Below, piece after piece: positions 16,951-24,628 of a stretch of DNA of 38,486 nt (its first letter is position 1; each line of letters opens with the position of its first letter). The stretch spans positions 1 to 38,486 of the forward strand of contig AQVQ01000003.1 of NCBI GenBank assembly GCA_000375685.1. The letters are read 5' to 3'. This DNA comes from a crenarchaeote SCGC AAA261-N23 (GTDB taxonomy: Archaea; Thermoproteota; Thermoprotei; Gearchaeales; Gearchaeaceae). A program made the translations under genes and the position numbers. Below the pieces are notes generated by a model. It was not told where the DNA came from and searched no databases. It was given only the letters and a program-made list of their open reading frames with translations.

Positions 16951-17678
16951 GAAAAGCACAAGTATTGATTCCTATAGTTGCGATACTAGCTATAATGTTG
17001 ATATTATTCTCGTTATCTCTAAGGGAAATCGGTGTTGATTATATTATACAAGGTTCTGAACCAACTAGCAAATATATCCAACTTTTTTATTTCATTGAAG
17101 AATCTTTAGCTAATGGCACTCAAACAGGCTTCAAATACATCAATATGAATTACAATAAAAGCGATTTTAATCCTAAAACCAACATATTAGCGATTTATTT
17201 AACCAAAATTTTTGCACTGCATTACTACAACTACACCCTCAATAAGGCTTCTGCAATAATAGGCCAAACTGATATGAAATTTTACATCAATTCTACAAGT
17301 AATCCATATTTGCTTTACTTGAATGGAAGTTTAAATAAAGGCAAAGGTTCGTATTTCAATCTGACATTTTTCAAGAATGGTATATTTAGACTTAATTTTT
17401 ACATGATAGTTAGCGAAGCAAAAATTGTGATCTCCAATTCTAGCATATATAATTATTATTTAGTTATCTTGAACTATAAATATGAAGTTTATTTTGGAAA
17501 CGAAAGAATTAACATTACAAATCAATTTGAGACTTTAGTTAACGGAAGTGAAAATGGCAATTTTGCTTATCTAAGAGGCCAAACATATTTAGAATTTATA
17601 CTACCTGCAAACTGCATAGGAAAAACGATCATAGGCTTAAAGGATTCCTATGGAATTATTGGCTGGGTGCTAGTGTAA
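16947..17678 (+). CDS. Secreted or anchored pilin-like protein with one N-terminal helix
   Basis: A protein of 243 residues starting MRKAQVLIPIVAILAIMLIL, a basic leader then a single hydrophobic helix with no charged residue for about 20 positions. The ectodomain is Asn/Ser/Tyr-rich with many N-x-S/T sequons (for example NYT, NST, NGS, NLT, NIT), as expected for a glycosylated surface protein of a thermoacidophile-like archaeon. ATGA overlap upstream; its stop overlaps the next start (TAATG). Function unknown; context says pilus component. Confidence 0.6.
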   Translation: MRKAQVLIPIVAILAIMLILFSLSLREIGVDYIIQGSEPTSKYIQLFYFIEESLANGTQTGFKYINMNYNKSDFNPKTNILAIYLTKIFALHYYNYTLNKASAIIGQTDMKFYINSTSNPYLLYLNGSLNKGKGSYFNLTFFKNGIFRLNFYMIVSEAKIVISNSSIYNYYLVILNYKYEVYFGNERINITNQFETLVNGSENGNFAYLRGQTYLEFILPANCIGKTIIGLKDSYGIIGWVLV

Positions 17679-18127
17679 TGCCATCAATTATATTATCAAA
17701 CATAGTGGTAACGGTAAGTTTGATCATTTTAATATCAATATCTTTCTCTCTTAGTTACGCTGAATTGCTTAACTATTACAGTTATTTGGATCAAGATGTT
17801 TTAATTAAAGATTTAGTCAAAATTAATAATGCAATAAATTATATATACGGAAAAATTCAAACATCCATAAACATCGAGTTAATACTAACGCCCGGAAGCA
17901 GAATAGACTTCTATCTAAACGGAACAATTATGTTTTACCCTTCAGTAGATAGCAGAACTTTGAAGTCTTTTATTCTTGATCCTAACAATCTAATTGTCAA
18001 TATCGGTTCAAATTTTATATATTATAAAGTAACCTTCTCTGGAGAGAGAGTTGTAGCAACACAAATGAGCCATATAAGTTTACTTTATAGTAAGCCAAAC
18101 GAGATTGAAGTTTTCTTATCTAATTAG
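17678..18127 (+). CDS. Small pilin-like membrane protein
   Basis: A 149-residue protein, MPSIILSNIVVTVSLIILIS, with a long N-terminal hydrophobic helix from about residue 4 to 27. The external domain includes the patterned segment LTPGSRIDFYLNGTIMFYPS and ends LLYSKPNEIEVFLSN. It is the last gene of the first half of the pilus operon; a 211-nt gap follows. I recognise no family. Confidence 0.6.
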   Translation: MPSIILSNIVVTVSLIILISISFSLSYAELLNYYSYLDQDVLIKDLVKINNAINYIYGKIQTSINIELILTPGSRIDFYLNGTIMFYPSVDSRTLKSFILDPNNLIVNIGSNFIYYKVTFSGERVVATQMSHISLLYSKPNEIEVFLSN

Positions 18128-18338
18128 AAATACAGTTTAATTGGTGAAATGAGAAAGTTAAGTATTGTTAATAGCTAATATCCTTTATTCAATTGATTCA
18201 ATGAGTCGTTGAAAGGAAGATTAACGGCTTAATATTTCCATCTAATATGCTTTGATTTGATCAATTAAATCTTTTTAATTCGCAAAAAAGAGAATCAAAA
18301 GACTAGTCGTTTTTATAAAAACTTTTAAAAAAATTTTG
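18128..18338 (+). promoter_or_regulatory. Intergenic region with promoter for the adhesin-like gene
   Basis: A gap of 211 bases in the pilus locus without a credible ORF. A TATA-like tttataaaa at 18312-18320 lies about 20-27 nt before the ATG at 18339, so the second half of the locus probably has its own, nearly leaderless transcript. T-rich runs at 18268-18278 could end the upstream transcript. I see nothing else clear in it. Confidence 0.45.
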
Positions 18339-20333
18339 ATGAACTTAAGCAACTTCAGGACAAAGTTATTGATATTACTAACATTATCCTTGCTTATAGC
18401 AGCTACGATAAACATCCCAACCGTTTTTTCAAACCTAAATGGTCCTTTACTATGTTTTAGAGGATATCTCATAACGCCTATAGGTACGGAGCAATCTTAT
18501 GGCCAAGGGGCAATTATTAACTTCGATGGTAGCACTTATGTTTTAAACTCATGTACAGATTACAAAGTTGGGATTTTCAATCTGATTGCATACGTTGATT
18601 TGGATTACATATTTGTTAAATGGAGTTCAAGCTCAAATATAGTAATAAAAAATCCGTATAATTCTTCTACTTCAGTTCAGCTTTTATCACAAACTTCTGA
18701 TAGATCATACATAAATTTATATATTAGGAAACCTTGGCTGTATTTTCATACATATCTCATTACATCAGTAGGATATGAAGTAGCAAAAGATGCTCAAATA
18801 ATTTTCAATGGGGGTATTTACAATGACAACGGAGTAACTGCTTACGTTCCTGGAACATATACCATAAAAGCTAATTATCCAAGTAATTATAAGTTTGACC
18901 ACTGGGCAAGTTCAAGCACAATCTTAATAAATGACGTTCTAAGTCCTTCAACAACTGCAACACTAAGAATACAGAGTTTAGCAAAAGATCAGCAAATCTC
19001 GCTATATATTAAAGGTAGACTTTTTAATGTGACTTTCTTTCAAAAAGGAGTCCCAAGCAATCTAATATGGAAAGTATCAATAGGAAATATAACAAAGTCT
19101 GCGCTAGGTAGCAACGGTATAAGCTTTAATCTACTTGAAGGAGATTATCAGTTTAAAGTAACACCAATTGCTTTTGATAACAATTTATATTATCCTAACC
19201 CTGATAGTGGAGTTATATATGTTAGAGATAACATGGTTGTAAATATAACATTCTACATGATACCTGAAAATAATGGTAATCCTTCTCAAATTAGCAATTT
19301 AAACAAAGTTCAAGCTAAGTTATTTATTATAGACCCTAATCGAAATAGTTCAAATCTAACTAAAAATGATTACTTTATTGGCATAGTTGGAGAGAAAATT
19401 AAATTTGTACTTTATTTGAATATTCAAGGAATAACTTTATCTCTTTTATCTCCAATAAAGATTCTAATTGAAAATATAATTATTAAAGCAACTCCAAGCA
19501 ATGCTTTTTTAGTTAACAACTATAATTCAACTGAAATACAAACTATAATAAAAATACCAAACATAACTTTAAATAATACGTTAAGCGGTTCTACATCTTT
19601 ATACATAATTCTTAATAACCAAAATAATATTGCGCTAAGCTTTAACAAAGGAAATTACACTGTGGACCTTACTGCGAATCTTGCTATTTATTACAATAAA
19701 ATCTCATCTATAATTCTACCAATTCAAGCATCTACAAACTTAATAATCGATGAAGCAAAAATAGCATTAAATGATTCACTATATTTCAACGATCAATTAA
19801 TTTTGATATTTAGATATTATTGGAAAACACTGAATTATCCTATTTACAATAAAAGTGGATTACTAAGCGTTATTATACTACCTTTTGGCGTAGAAGGAAA
19901 TTTCATAGATAACCGTGGTTATCTTAAGGTAACAATTAATGAAAACGTTGTGAAAAACTTGGTTAACGAAATCACTGGTCAAATCGAAATTGTAGGCATA
20001 TTTTTCGATGGAGCAAATGTTTATAACAGTATTAGCTACATCAATTACTCCACCGTCGCAATTAGCATGATAAATTCAGATAAAAGCTACGGTGTAAAAA
20101 TTAAGGTTGTTAATTTTGCTAATTTAAGGCCTATAAGTGATGCGGAAGTAATGGTAGTTATTAATGACATAATTTTTGGAATTTACAAAACAGATATGAA
20201 CGGGGAGATAAATATTATTTACGGTGGTTCAATTTATTCCCTACGTGTAGCAATATATTATTTACATTCCAATAACTTTATACTGCTACCCTCTAAGTAC
20301 TCTAACGTAACACTTTTGGTATCTGGTTTATAG
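18339..20333 (+). CDS. Large secreted adhesin-like surface protein
   Basis: A 664-residue protein with an N-terminal hydrophobic signal or anchor (KLLILLTLSLLIAATINIP). Two similar modules follow: one at about residues 45-115 with YLITPIGTEQSYGQGA and IFVKWSSSS, the other at about 120-215 with YLITSVGYEVAKDAQI and YKFDHWASSS. Next comes the archaeal surface-protein module VTFFQKGVPSNLIWKVSIGN with ISFNLLEGDYQFKVTP (about 225-275). The C-terminal part has a carboxypeptidase-regulatory-like beta module (RPISDAEVMVVINDIIFG). N-x-S/T sequons are abundant. The preferred start is the ATG at 18339; a TTG one codon earlier is also open. Its position inside a pilus operon suggests a pilus-associated or tip adhesin. 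That role is inference. Confidence 0.65.
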   Translation: MNLSNFRTKLLILLTLSLLIAATINIPTVFSNLNGPLLCFRGYLITPIGTEQSYGQGAIINFDGSTYVLNSCTDYKVGIFNLIAYVDLDYIFVKWSSSSNIVIKNPYNSSTSVQLLSQTSDRSYINLYIRKPWLYFHTYLITSVGYEVAKDAQIIFNGGIYNDNGVTAYVPGTYTIKANYPSNYKFDHWASSSTILINDVLSPSTTATLRIQSLAKDQQISLYIKGRLFNVTFFQKGVPSNLIWKVSIGNITKSALGSNGISFNLLEGDYQFKVTPIAFDNNLYYPNPDSGVIYVRDNMVVNITFYMIPENNGNPSQISNLNKVQAKLFIIDPNRNSSNLTKNDYFIGIVGEKIKFVLYLNIQGITLSLLSPIKILIENIIIKATPSNAFLVNNYNSTEIQTIIKIPNITLNNTLSGSTSLYIILNNQNNIALSFNKGNYTVDLTANLAIYYNKISSIILPIQASTNLIIDEAKIALNDSLYFNDQLILIFRYYWKTLNYPIYNKSGLLSVIILPFGVEGNFIDNRGYLKVTINENVVKNLVNEITGQIEIVGIFFDGANVYNSISYINYSTVAISMINSDKSYGVKIKVVNFANLRPISDAEVMVVINDIIFGIYKTDMNGEINIIYGGSIYSLRVAIYYLHSNNFILLPSKYSNVTLLVSGL

Positions 20334-20364
20334 AAGGTTAAATAATAAAGCAAAAAATTTTTTT

Positions 20365-21057
20365 GTGAATGTATCAGATTTATTAACTAAAGCATTAATC
20401 ATTGTATTTGTTTTATCGTTTGCCACAATATCGGTTTATTACTTCTATTCTTCAAACTATTATATAATTTACCATAAATCGCCACAGTTTAATAAACAGG
20501 ATATTCTTAATTATCTTGCAAGAACAATTTATAGTGCATACTTCAACAATTTGTACGAATTCTCTGTACTAGTTAATCTAGGAAACAGTACATTATATTT
20601 AGATAATTTGCTTAATACCAGCTTAACCTGTGAAACTAGATTTCAATACATGCAAATACCTTTATCTTATATAATAATAGGATTTGCGAGCAACTTTTCA
20701 GCAATATCTAATGTTTTAGTATCGAATAAAACTGTTTATTTGATTAATGGAGATTTTTTGATTCCATTGGTATTTTATAATATCAATGTTACAAAGTTGC
20801 CCAATAACCGTACTTTATATTATATACAAGTAATTTATCTCACTTCAAATTCTTCATACTTAATTCAAAACGAAAATGAAATAACCTTTGATTTCATTAA
20901 AAAAGTGGCACAAGTTACTTGGATTATATTAGATAACGATATCCTTGTTTGCAAAATAAACAATAACGTTGTCTTCAATATCATCATTTTTAAAGGAGAT
21001 GTTGTTCAATTCAGTTTTACTAAGATAGAAATCAATATCCTAAAAGCAACTGTATAA
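20365..21057 (+). CDS. Single-pass pilin-like protein
   Basis: A 230-residue protein with a GTG start at 20365, beginning MNVSDLLTKALIIVFVLSFA: one N-terminal membrane helix to about residue 27, then an external domain with several sequons (NSS, NVT, NNR). Its stop overlaps the next start (TAATGG). It resembles the 17678 gene in layout. No named family recognised. Confidence 0.6.
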   Translation: MNVSDLLTKALIIVFVLSFATISVYYFYSSNYYIIYHKSPQFNKQDILNYLARTIYSAYFNNLYEFSVLVNLGNSTLYLDNLLNTSLTCETRFQYMQIPLSYIIIGFASNFSAISNVLVSNKTVYLINGDFLIPLVFYNINVTKLPNNRTLYYIQVIYLTSNSSYLIQNENEITFDFIKKVAQVTWIILDNDILVCKINNNVVFNIIIFKGDVVQFSFTKIEINILKATV

Positions 21058-21455
21058 TGGATAAAGCTGTAATAGAGATAATTAATACATTCGCGTTGAT
21101 ATTTTTAGGGGCGATTTTGTTAACGTCTTCTTTTATAATGTTCTATAACTTTCAAAATGTAAATTATTCAATTTTTCTGAAAAACTATAAAGAAAAAGTG
21201 GAAAACATTTTGAACGAAATATATTTTTATAAAAAATACTATAACTCGAATATCAGCTTTGAAATTTACTCTGAATACCTTGTCTTGATAAATGTTGTTA
21301 ATTCTACATTAATAAGAATATCGGTAGCAAGTTATTCAGAAAATGTTACTTCTATATTACCTGTAATAGGTGGAGGAATAGGATATTACTTTATCTTCTC
21401 ATATTCAAATAACGAAATAAAAATATTTCCAATTAACAATACGGTAGCGGCTTAA
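21057..21455 (+). CDS. Small minor pilin-like protein
   Basis: A 132-residue protein beginning MDKAVIEIINTFALIFLGAI. The Ala followed closely by Glu, then a hydrophobic helix of about 22 residues, mirrors a processed type IV pilin N-terminus. The external domain is short and contains a glycine-rich turn (PVIGGGIGYY). Overlaps the previous gene at TAATG and precedes the putative major pilin by 27 nt. Function inferred from context. Confidence 0.6.
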   Translation: MDKAVIEIINTFALIFLGAILLTSSFIMFYNFQNVNYSIFLKNYKEKVENILNEIYFYKKYYNSNISFEIYSEYLVLINVVNSTLIRISVASYSENVTSILPVIGGGIGYYFIFSYSNNEIKIFPINNTVAA

Positions 21456-21482
21456 ATATTAAAATAAAAAGACGAAGTAGCG

Positions 21483-21914
21483 ATGAGAAAAGTTATTAAG
21501 AAAAGACGAGGAGATATATCTGGTCCAATAGTTGCAGTATTATTAATAATCGCCTCTATTGCAATCGCAAGCGTAGTAATTACTTGGATGTATAGTTTAG
21601 GCACATCAGCTAGCAAACAAGGTGCGCTGCTTGTTGTTGGTACTCCTGTGATCGCAAAGAATGGAAATAATTATACATTATATATAACAGTTAAAAATTC
21701 TGGTAACGTTCCTGTAAACGTAACAGGAGTTATAGTCAATGGAGTACCTTGGACAATCATTTCTAATACACCAAATTTAGTAACTGTAGGGGTGGGCGCT
21801 GTGGTATCCTTTAGCGCTTCTTACAGCACTAGCATAACCTTAAATACCAATGTTAACGGGGTATTACAAACAACTGCAGGTACTATACCTTTTGTAGCAA
21901 TAGTACAAAGTTAA
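21483..21914 (+). CDS. Putative major pilin with class III signal peptide
   Basis: A 143-residue precursor starting MRKVIKKRRGDISGPIVAVL. The basic leader KKRRG, followed by a polar stretch and then a hydrophobic helix (GPIVAVLLIIASIAIASVVI), is the archaeal type IV pilin/archaellin processing signal; cleavage is expected after the Gly at position 10. The mature part is small, uncharged and Val/Thr/Asn-rich (YTLYITVKNSGNVPVNVTGV), a beta domain with sequons. It is the last gene of the locus, 27 nt after the minor pilin-like gene, and is followed by a strong T-rich run. This is the best candidate for the main filament subunit. Confidence 0.8.
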   Translation: MRKVIKKRRGDISGPIVAVLLIIASIAIASVVITWMYSLGTSASKQGALLVVGTPVIAKNGNNYTLYITVKNSGNVPVNVTGVIVNGVPWTIISNTPNLVTVGVGAVVSFSASYSTSITLNTNVNGVLQTTAGTIPFVAIVQS

Positions 21915-21933
21915 TTTTTTTATTTAATTTTTT
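21915..21933 (+). terminator. T-rich terminator after the pilin gene
   Basis: Directly after the pilin stop the plus strand reads tttttttatttaattttt, a typical archaeal poly-U termination signal without a hairpin. It lies between the pilin stop and the 3' end of the convergent tRNA-Leu gene. Confidence 0.6.
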
Positions 21934-22018
21934 GCAGGGGGTGGGATTTGAACCCACGAAGGCCTTTAGCCACTGGATCTTGAGTCCAGCCCCTTAGACC
22001 ACGCTCGGGCACCCCTGC
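21934..22018 (-). tRNA. tRNA-Leu (CAA)
   Basis: An 85-nt class II tRNA with a long variable arm. Acceptor GCAGGGG pairs with CCCCTGC. The anticodon stem CTGGA/TCCAG encloses CTCAAGA, giving anticodon CAA. T loop TTCAAAT. No intron, no CCA. Its 5' end is one nucleotide after the UMP kinase stop codon, so the two must share a transcript unless a promoter lies inside the coding sequence. Confidence 0.94.
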
Positions 22019-22019
22019 A

Positions 22020-22691
22020 TTAGGGTGTAATTATTGTTCCAATATCATCATTTTCTAAAGCTCTTTTTATATTTTCCTCTTTTTTTCCGTTAAATACTCT
22101 TACAACTATTTTTGACCTCCTAATTATATGTAAAGATTGTGGATCAAAAAGCTTGTATTCTCCTGCAGAAATGGATATGGATTTCTCTAGAATTTTTGCT
22201 AATTCATCAATACTTAATTTTTTGATAAAAACAGCATCTTTGTATAAATTAGGATCCTTATCATAAACACCCTCGACATTAGTTGCATATAACAAAGATG
22301 CCCTACTTAATTCAGAAACTAAACATGCTACAGTAGTTGTCGATATTGAAGGAAATAAACCGCCGCATATTATCCTTTTCCCCTCGTTTATTTTTTCGAC
22401 CAATTCATCAAAAGTTTTTACGAAAGAGAAATCTGATTTATTGCTTAAACTTTCATGGATTATCTGCGCGTTAATTTGACTTATATGTATACCAATAAAA
22501 TCTAAATACGATTCGGGTAAACTTAAAGATCTTCCGATATTTATATAGCTTCTAGCCCATTTGCCTCCTCCTATTACGATATGAAAATTCTTGTATTTTG
22601 AAGAAAGTTTGTCAAGAATTCTTGCGTAGCTTATAAAAGTTTCTTCACTTTCTGTTATCAGATGGCCGCCTATTTTTAAAACCCACTGCAT
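22020..22691 (-). CDS. pyrH: UMP kinase (archaeal PyrH, amino acid kinase fold)
   Basis: Phosphorylates UMP to UDP in pyrimidine synthesis. Signatures are the N-terminal KIGGHL (lysine-glycine phosphate loop), VIGGGKWARSYI, the ICGGLFPSISTTTVACLVSE segment, and ATNVEGVYDKDPN, typical of UMP kinases in this fold. It has 223 residues, the usual archaeal length. It is 45 nt downstream of the aRF1 gene on the same strand and 1 nt upstream of tRNA-Leu. Confidence 0.9.
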   Translation of the reverse strand: MQWVLKIGGHLITESEETFISYARILDKLSSKYKNFHIVIGGGKWARSYINIGRSLSLPESYLDFIGIHISQINAQIIHESLSNKSDFSFVKTFDELVEKINEGKRIICGGLFPSISTTTVACLVSELSRASLLYATNVEGVYDKDPNLYKDAVFIKKLSIDELAKILEKSISISAGEYKLFDPQSLHIIRRSKIVVRVFNGKKEENIKRALENDDIGTIITP

Positions 22692-22736
22692 ATAACGACA
22701 ATATAAAATATGATGAATAGTTTAAAAAGAAACCTT

Positions 22737-23972
22737 TCAGTATTTCAATATTCCTATTATTCCTTGGAAATTAGACTTTATGGATTCACTTTCTCCTATA
22801 TTTTTACTTAAATATATTACATCAGCACCTATTTCCATAGACTTATCGACCAATTCATCGGTTATATCTGTTTGTGAAATAATTTTCACATTCTCAGAGC
22901 CACAATAATTGCATTTTAAACTTTGCTTAATTTTCAATAGAGGCTCATTTCCCGAAACTAATTGATTCATGTTATTGCAATTTAAACATAAATATTCTAT
23001 CTTTGTTATAGAAACATCTTCCACAATGATCAACTTGGATAAATTCTTTTGATTTATAGCTTCGATAACCTCCTTAACTCCTATTGCTAACCTCTTTGGA
23101 TCTTCGTTTAACAATTTCAAGAAATTATCTACCTCTTCTCTTTGCTTAACTAATTCTACTTTTTGGAATAATTCTCTACCTTTTTGCAAAAGTTCATATA
23201 CACCTTCTTCTCCTGAATAGCCCAAATCGACTACGCCTACTATTAATTTTTTTAAATCTCCAGGAATGTAATCACCATCTAAAAAATCATTTTTTGTAGG
23301 ACCAGGTCCTCCTACAACTAATCCGTCAACCTTGTTATCTTGAAGATAATACTTAACCATCCTTTCTCCTATTCTTTTATAAAACTCATGGGCCATTATT
23401 TCAATAACCCTTTCGAACCTCCTTGCAGATTGGCCCCCAGCTCTATGCTTTCCTGGGATACCTGATGTGATGGTTTCTATAATATTTAGATTGCTTCCTT
23501 CAAGAATAGCAAATGAAGCTTCTTCCCTATCTATAACAACTAAGCCATACTTATTACCAACTTTTAACATTTCTTCCAATATTTCAACATGAAATCTTGA
23601 ATCGCATCTGTATAAGTATGTTGAAATAGGCTTTGGAGGTTCAATTAAGTATATTTCAAATTTCTCATTTCCTGGAGCGTCGCCTGCGACATAACCTGCA
23701 AATACTATTAATCCGTTTCCTGAAGCCTTATTAAAGAATTTCAATCGTTGCATTATACTTACTAGAGATTCTTGCACATGATGGCGCGTAGTTCTGTCCT
23801 TTATGTTACCAGCTTGTGAATATTCGCTTTTTAATACGTCCATTATATCAGCAATTTGCCTCCCTGCAGGAATGTAAAGAGAAATTAGCTCGGTACCTCT
23901 GCCCTCTTTACTCTTCAATTCTTTTATTAACCTCCTTAACTTTATTAGTTCACCTGAACTGAGATCGGACAT
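22737..23972 (-). CDS. prf1: Peptide chain release factor aRF1
   Basis: Class I archaeal release factor that reads all three stop codons and triggers peptidyl-tRNA hydrolysis. The catalytic GGQ lies in KHRAGGQSARRFERV. The N-domain shows YRCDSRF, matching YxCxxxF, and NIKDRTTRHH where the classical NIKS tetrapeptide is NIKD (residues 56-59). The C-domain has two CxxC-type pairs (CLNC, CNYC), as in zinc-binding aRF1 variants. Length 411. All three stop codons are used by genes in this window, so the variant does not by itself imply a changed code. Likely co-transcribed with pyrH. Confidence 0.94.
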   Translation of the reverse strand: MSDLSSGELIKLRRLIKELKSKEGRGTELISLYIPAGRQIADIMDVLKSEYSQAGNIKDRTTRHHVQESLVSIMQRLKFFNKASGNGLIVFAGYVAGDAPGNEKFEIYLIEPPKPISTYLYRCDSRFHVEILEEMLKVGNKYGLVVIDREEASFAILEGSNLNIIETITSGIPGKHRAGGQSARRFERVIEIMAHEFYKRIGERMVKYYLQDNKVDGLVVGGPGPTKNDFLDGDYIPGDLKKLIVGVVDLGYSGEEGVYELLQKGRELFQKVELVKQREEVDNFLKLLNEDPKRLAIGVKEVIEAINQKNLSKLIIVEDVSITKIEYLCLNCNNMNQLVSGNEPLLKIKQSLKCNYCGSENVKIISQTDITDELVDKSMEIGADVIYLSKNIGESESIKSNFQGIIGILKY

Positions 23973-24056
23973 TAAACTAAAACTAAAATAAATTCAAGCA
24001 CATAATTTATAAACATAACTTTGCTTTCAATACTAATTATTTTTAATGAATGAAAT

Positions 24057-24127
24057 GGACCGGGTGGGATTCGAACCCACGACCTTCCGCGTGCGAAGCG
24101 GACATTCTACCACTGAACTACCGGCCC
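24057..24127 (-). tRNA. tRNA-Ala (CGC)
   Basis: A 71-nt cloverleaf. Acceptor GGGCCGG pairs with CCGGTCC and contains the G3-U70 wobble that identifies tRNA-Ala. The anticodon stem TCCGC/GCGGA encloses TTCGCAC, giving anticodon CGC. T loop TTCGAAT. No intron or CCA. It is 8 nt from tRNA-His on the same strand. Confidence 0.93.
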
Positions 24128-24135
24128 TAAAGAAA

Positions 24136-24208
24136 GGGCCCAGGATGGGATTCGAACCCATGCAATAGGCTCCACAGGCCTACGAGCTGCCACTACTCAA
24201 CCTGGGCC
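24136..24208 (-). tRNA. tRNA-His (GUG)
   Basis: A 73-nt cloverleaf with acceptor GGCCCAG pairing with CTGGGCC and a C discriminator (C73), as in archaeal tRNA-His. The anticodon stem TAGGC/GCCTA encloses CTGTGGA, giving anticodon GUG. The base before G1 is T, so the G(-1) identity nucleotide is not encoded and would have to be added after transcription. First gene of the tRNA-His/tRNA-Ala pair upstream of aRF1. Confidence 0.93.
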
Positions 24209-24231
24209 ATTACATTATTTTTATCTAAAAA

Positions 24232-24244
24232 TCTAGATAAATAA
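24232..24244 (+). promoter_or_regulatory. TATA-like box upstream of rnp4 and the ribosomal operon
   Basis: tctagataaataa at 24232-24244 lies about 25 nt before the ATG at 24265, the expected distance for a short-leader archaeal transcript, and the upstream neighbour (tRNA-His) is divergent. Likely promoter for the long translation operon. Positional inference. Confidence 0.45.
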
Positions 24245-24264
24245 TTTGCAGTGATATATGAAGA

Positions 24265-24603
24265 ATGATTAGAAAGAACAAAAAAATAAAACAAAAAGAT
24301 CTAGCTTACCAAAGATTGAAAATTCTAATCGGATTGGCCTTAAAAAAATATAAGGAGGATTACCAATTTGCTATAAACTGCATAAGAATAGCCATCAGAA
24401 TTAAAAGAAAATTTAATTTAAGATTACCGGAAAATTTGAGGAAGCTTTACTGTAAAAGTTGCTTCAATCTTCTTATTCCTCCCCATGGCGTAAAGATTAG
24501 AGTTCATGGGAAAGGTGCAAAAATAAAAATTGTGAAAATTTGTACAAACTGTGGAAGAGTAATAAGAGAAGAAAAGGAAAAAAAATTAGTTACCCTTATA
24601 TAA
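24265..24603 (+). CDS. rnp4: RNase P protein component 4 (Rpr2 family)
   Basis: A protein subunit of archaeal RNase P, which removes the 5' leader of pre-tRNAs. The 112-residue protein has the N-terminal helical part (KDLAYQRLKILIGLALKKY) and the zinc ribbon CKSC (about residues 72-75) and CTNC (about 93-96). The Rpr2 middle segment NLLIPPHGVKIRVHGKG is also present. First gene of the translation operon, 25 nt before S19e. Confidence 0.88.
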   Translation: MIRKNKKIKQKDLAYQRLKILIGLALKKYKEDYQFAINCIRIAIRIKRKFNLRLPENLRKLYCKSCFNLLIPPHGVKIRVHGKGAKIKIVKICTNCGRVIREEKEKKLVTLI

Positions 24604-24628
24604 ATGGTAAGAATAAAAGTATCTACAT

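Noticed and set aside
18128..18338. Short repeat or attachment site between the two halves of the pilus locus
   Set aside because: I found no clear direct or inverted repeat in this spacer; a promoter explains what can be seen.
22737..23972. Stop-codon reassignment suggested by the NIKD motif
   Set aside because: TAA, TAG and TGA all end genes of normal family length in this window.
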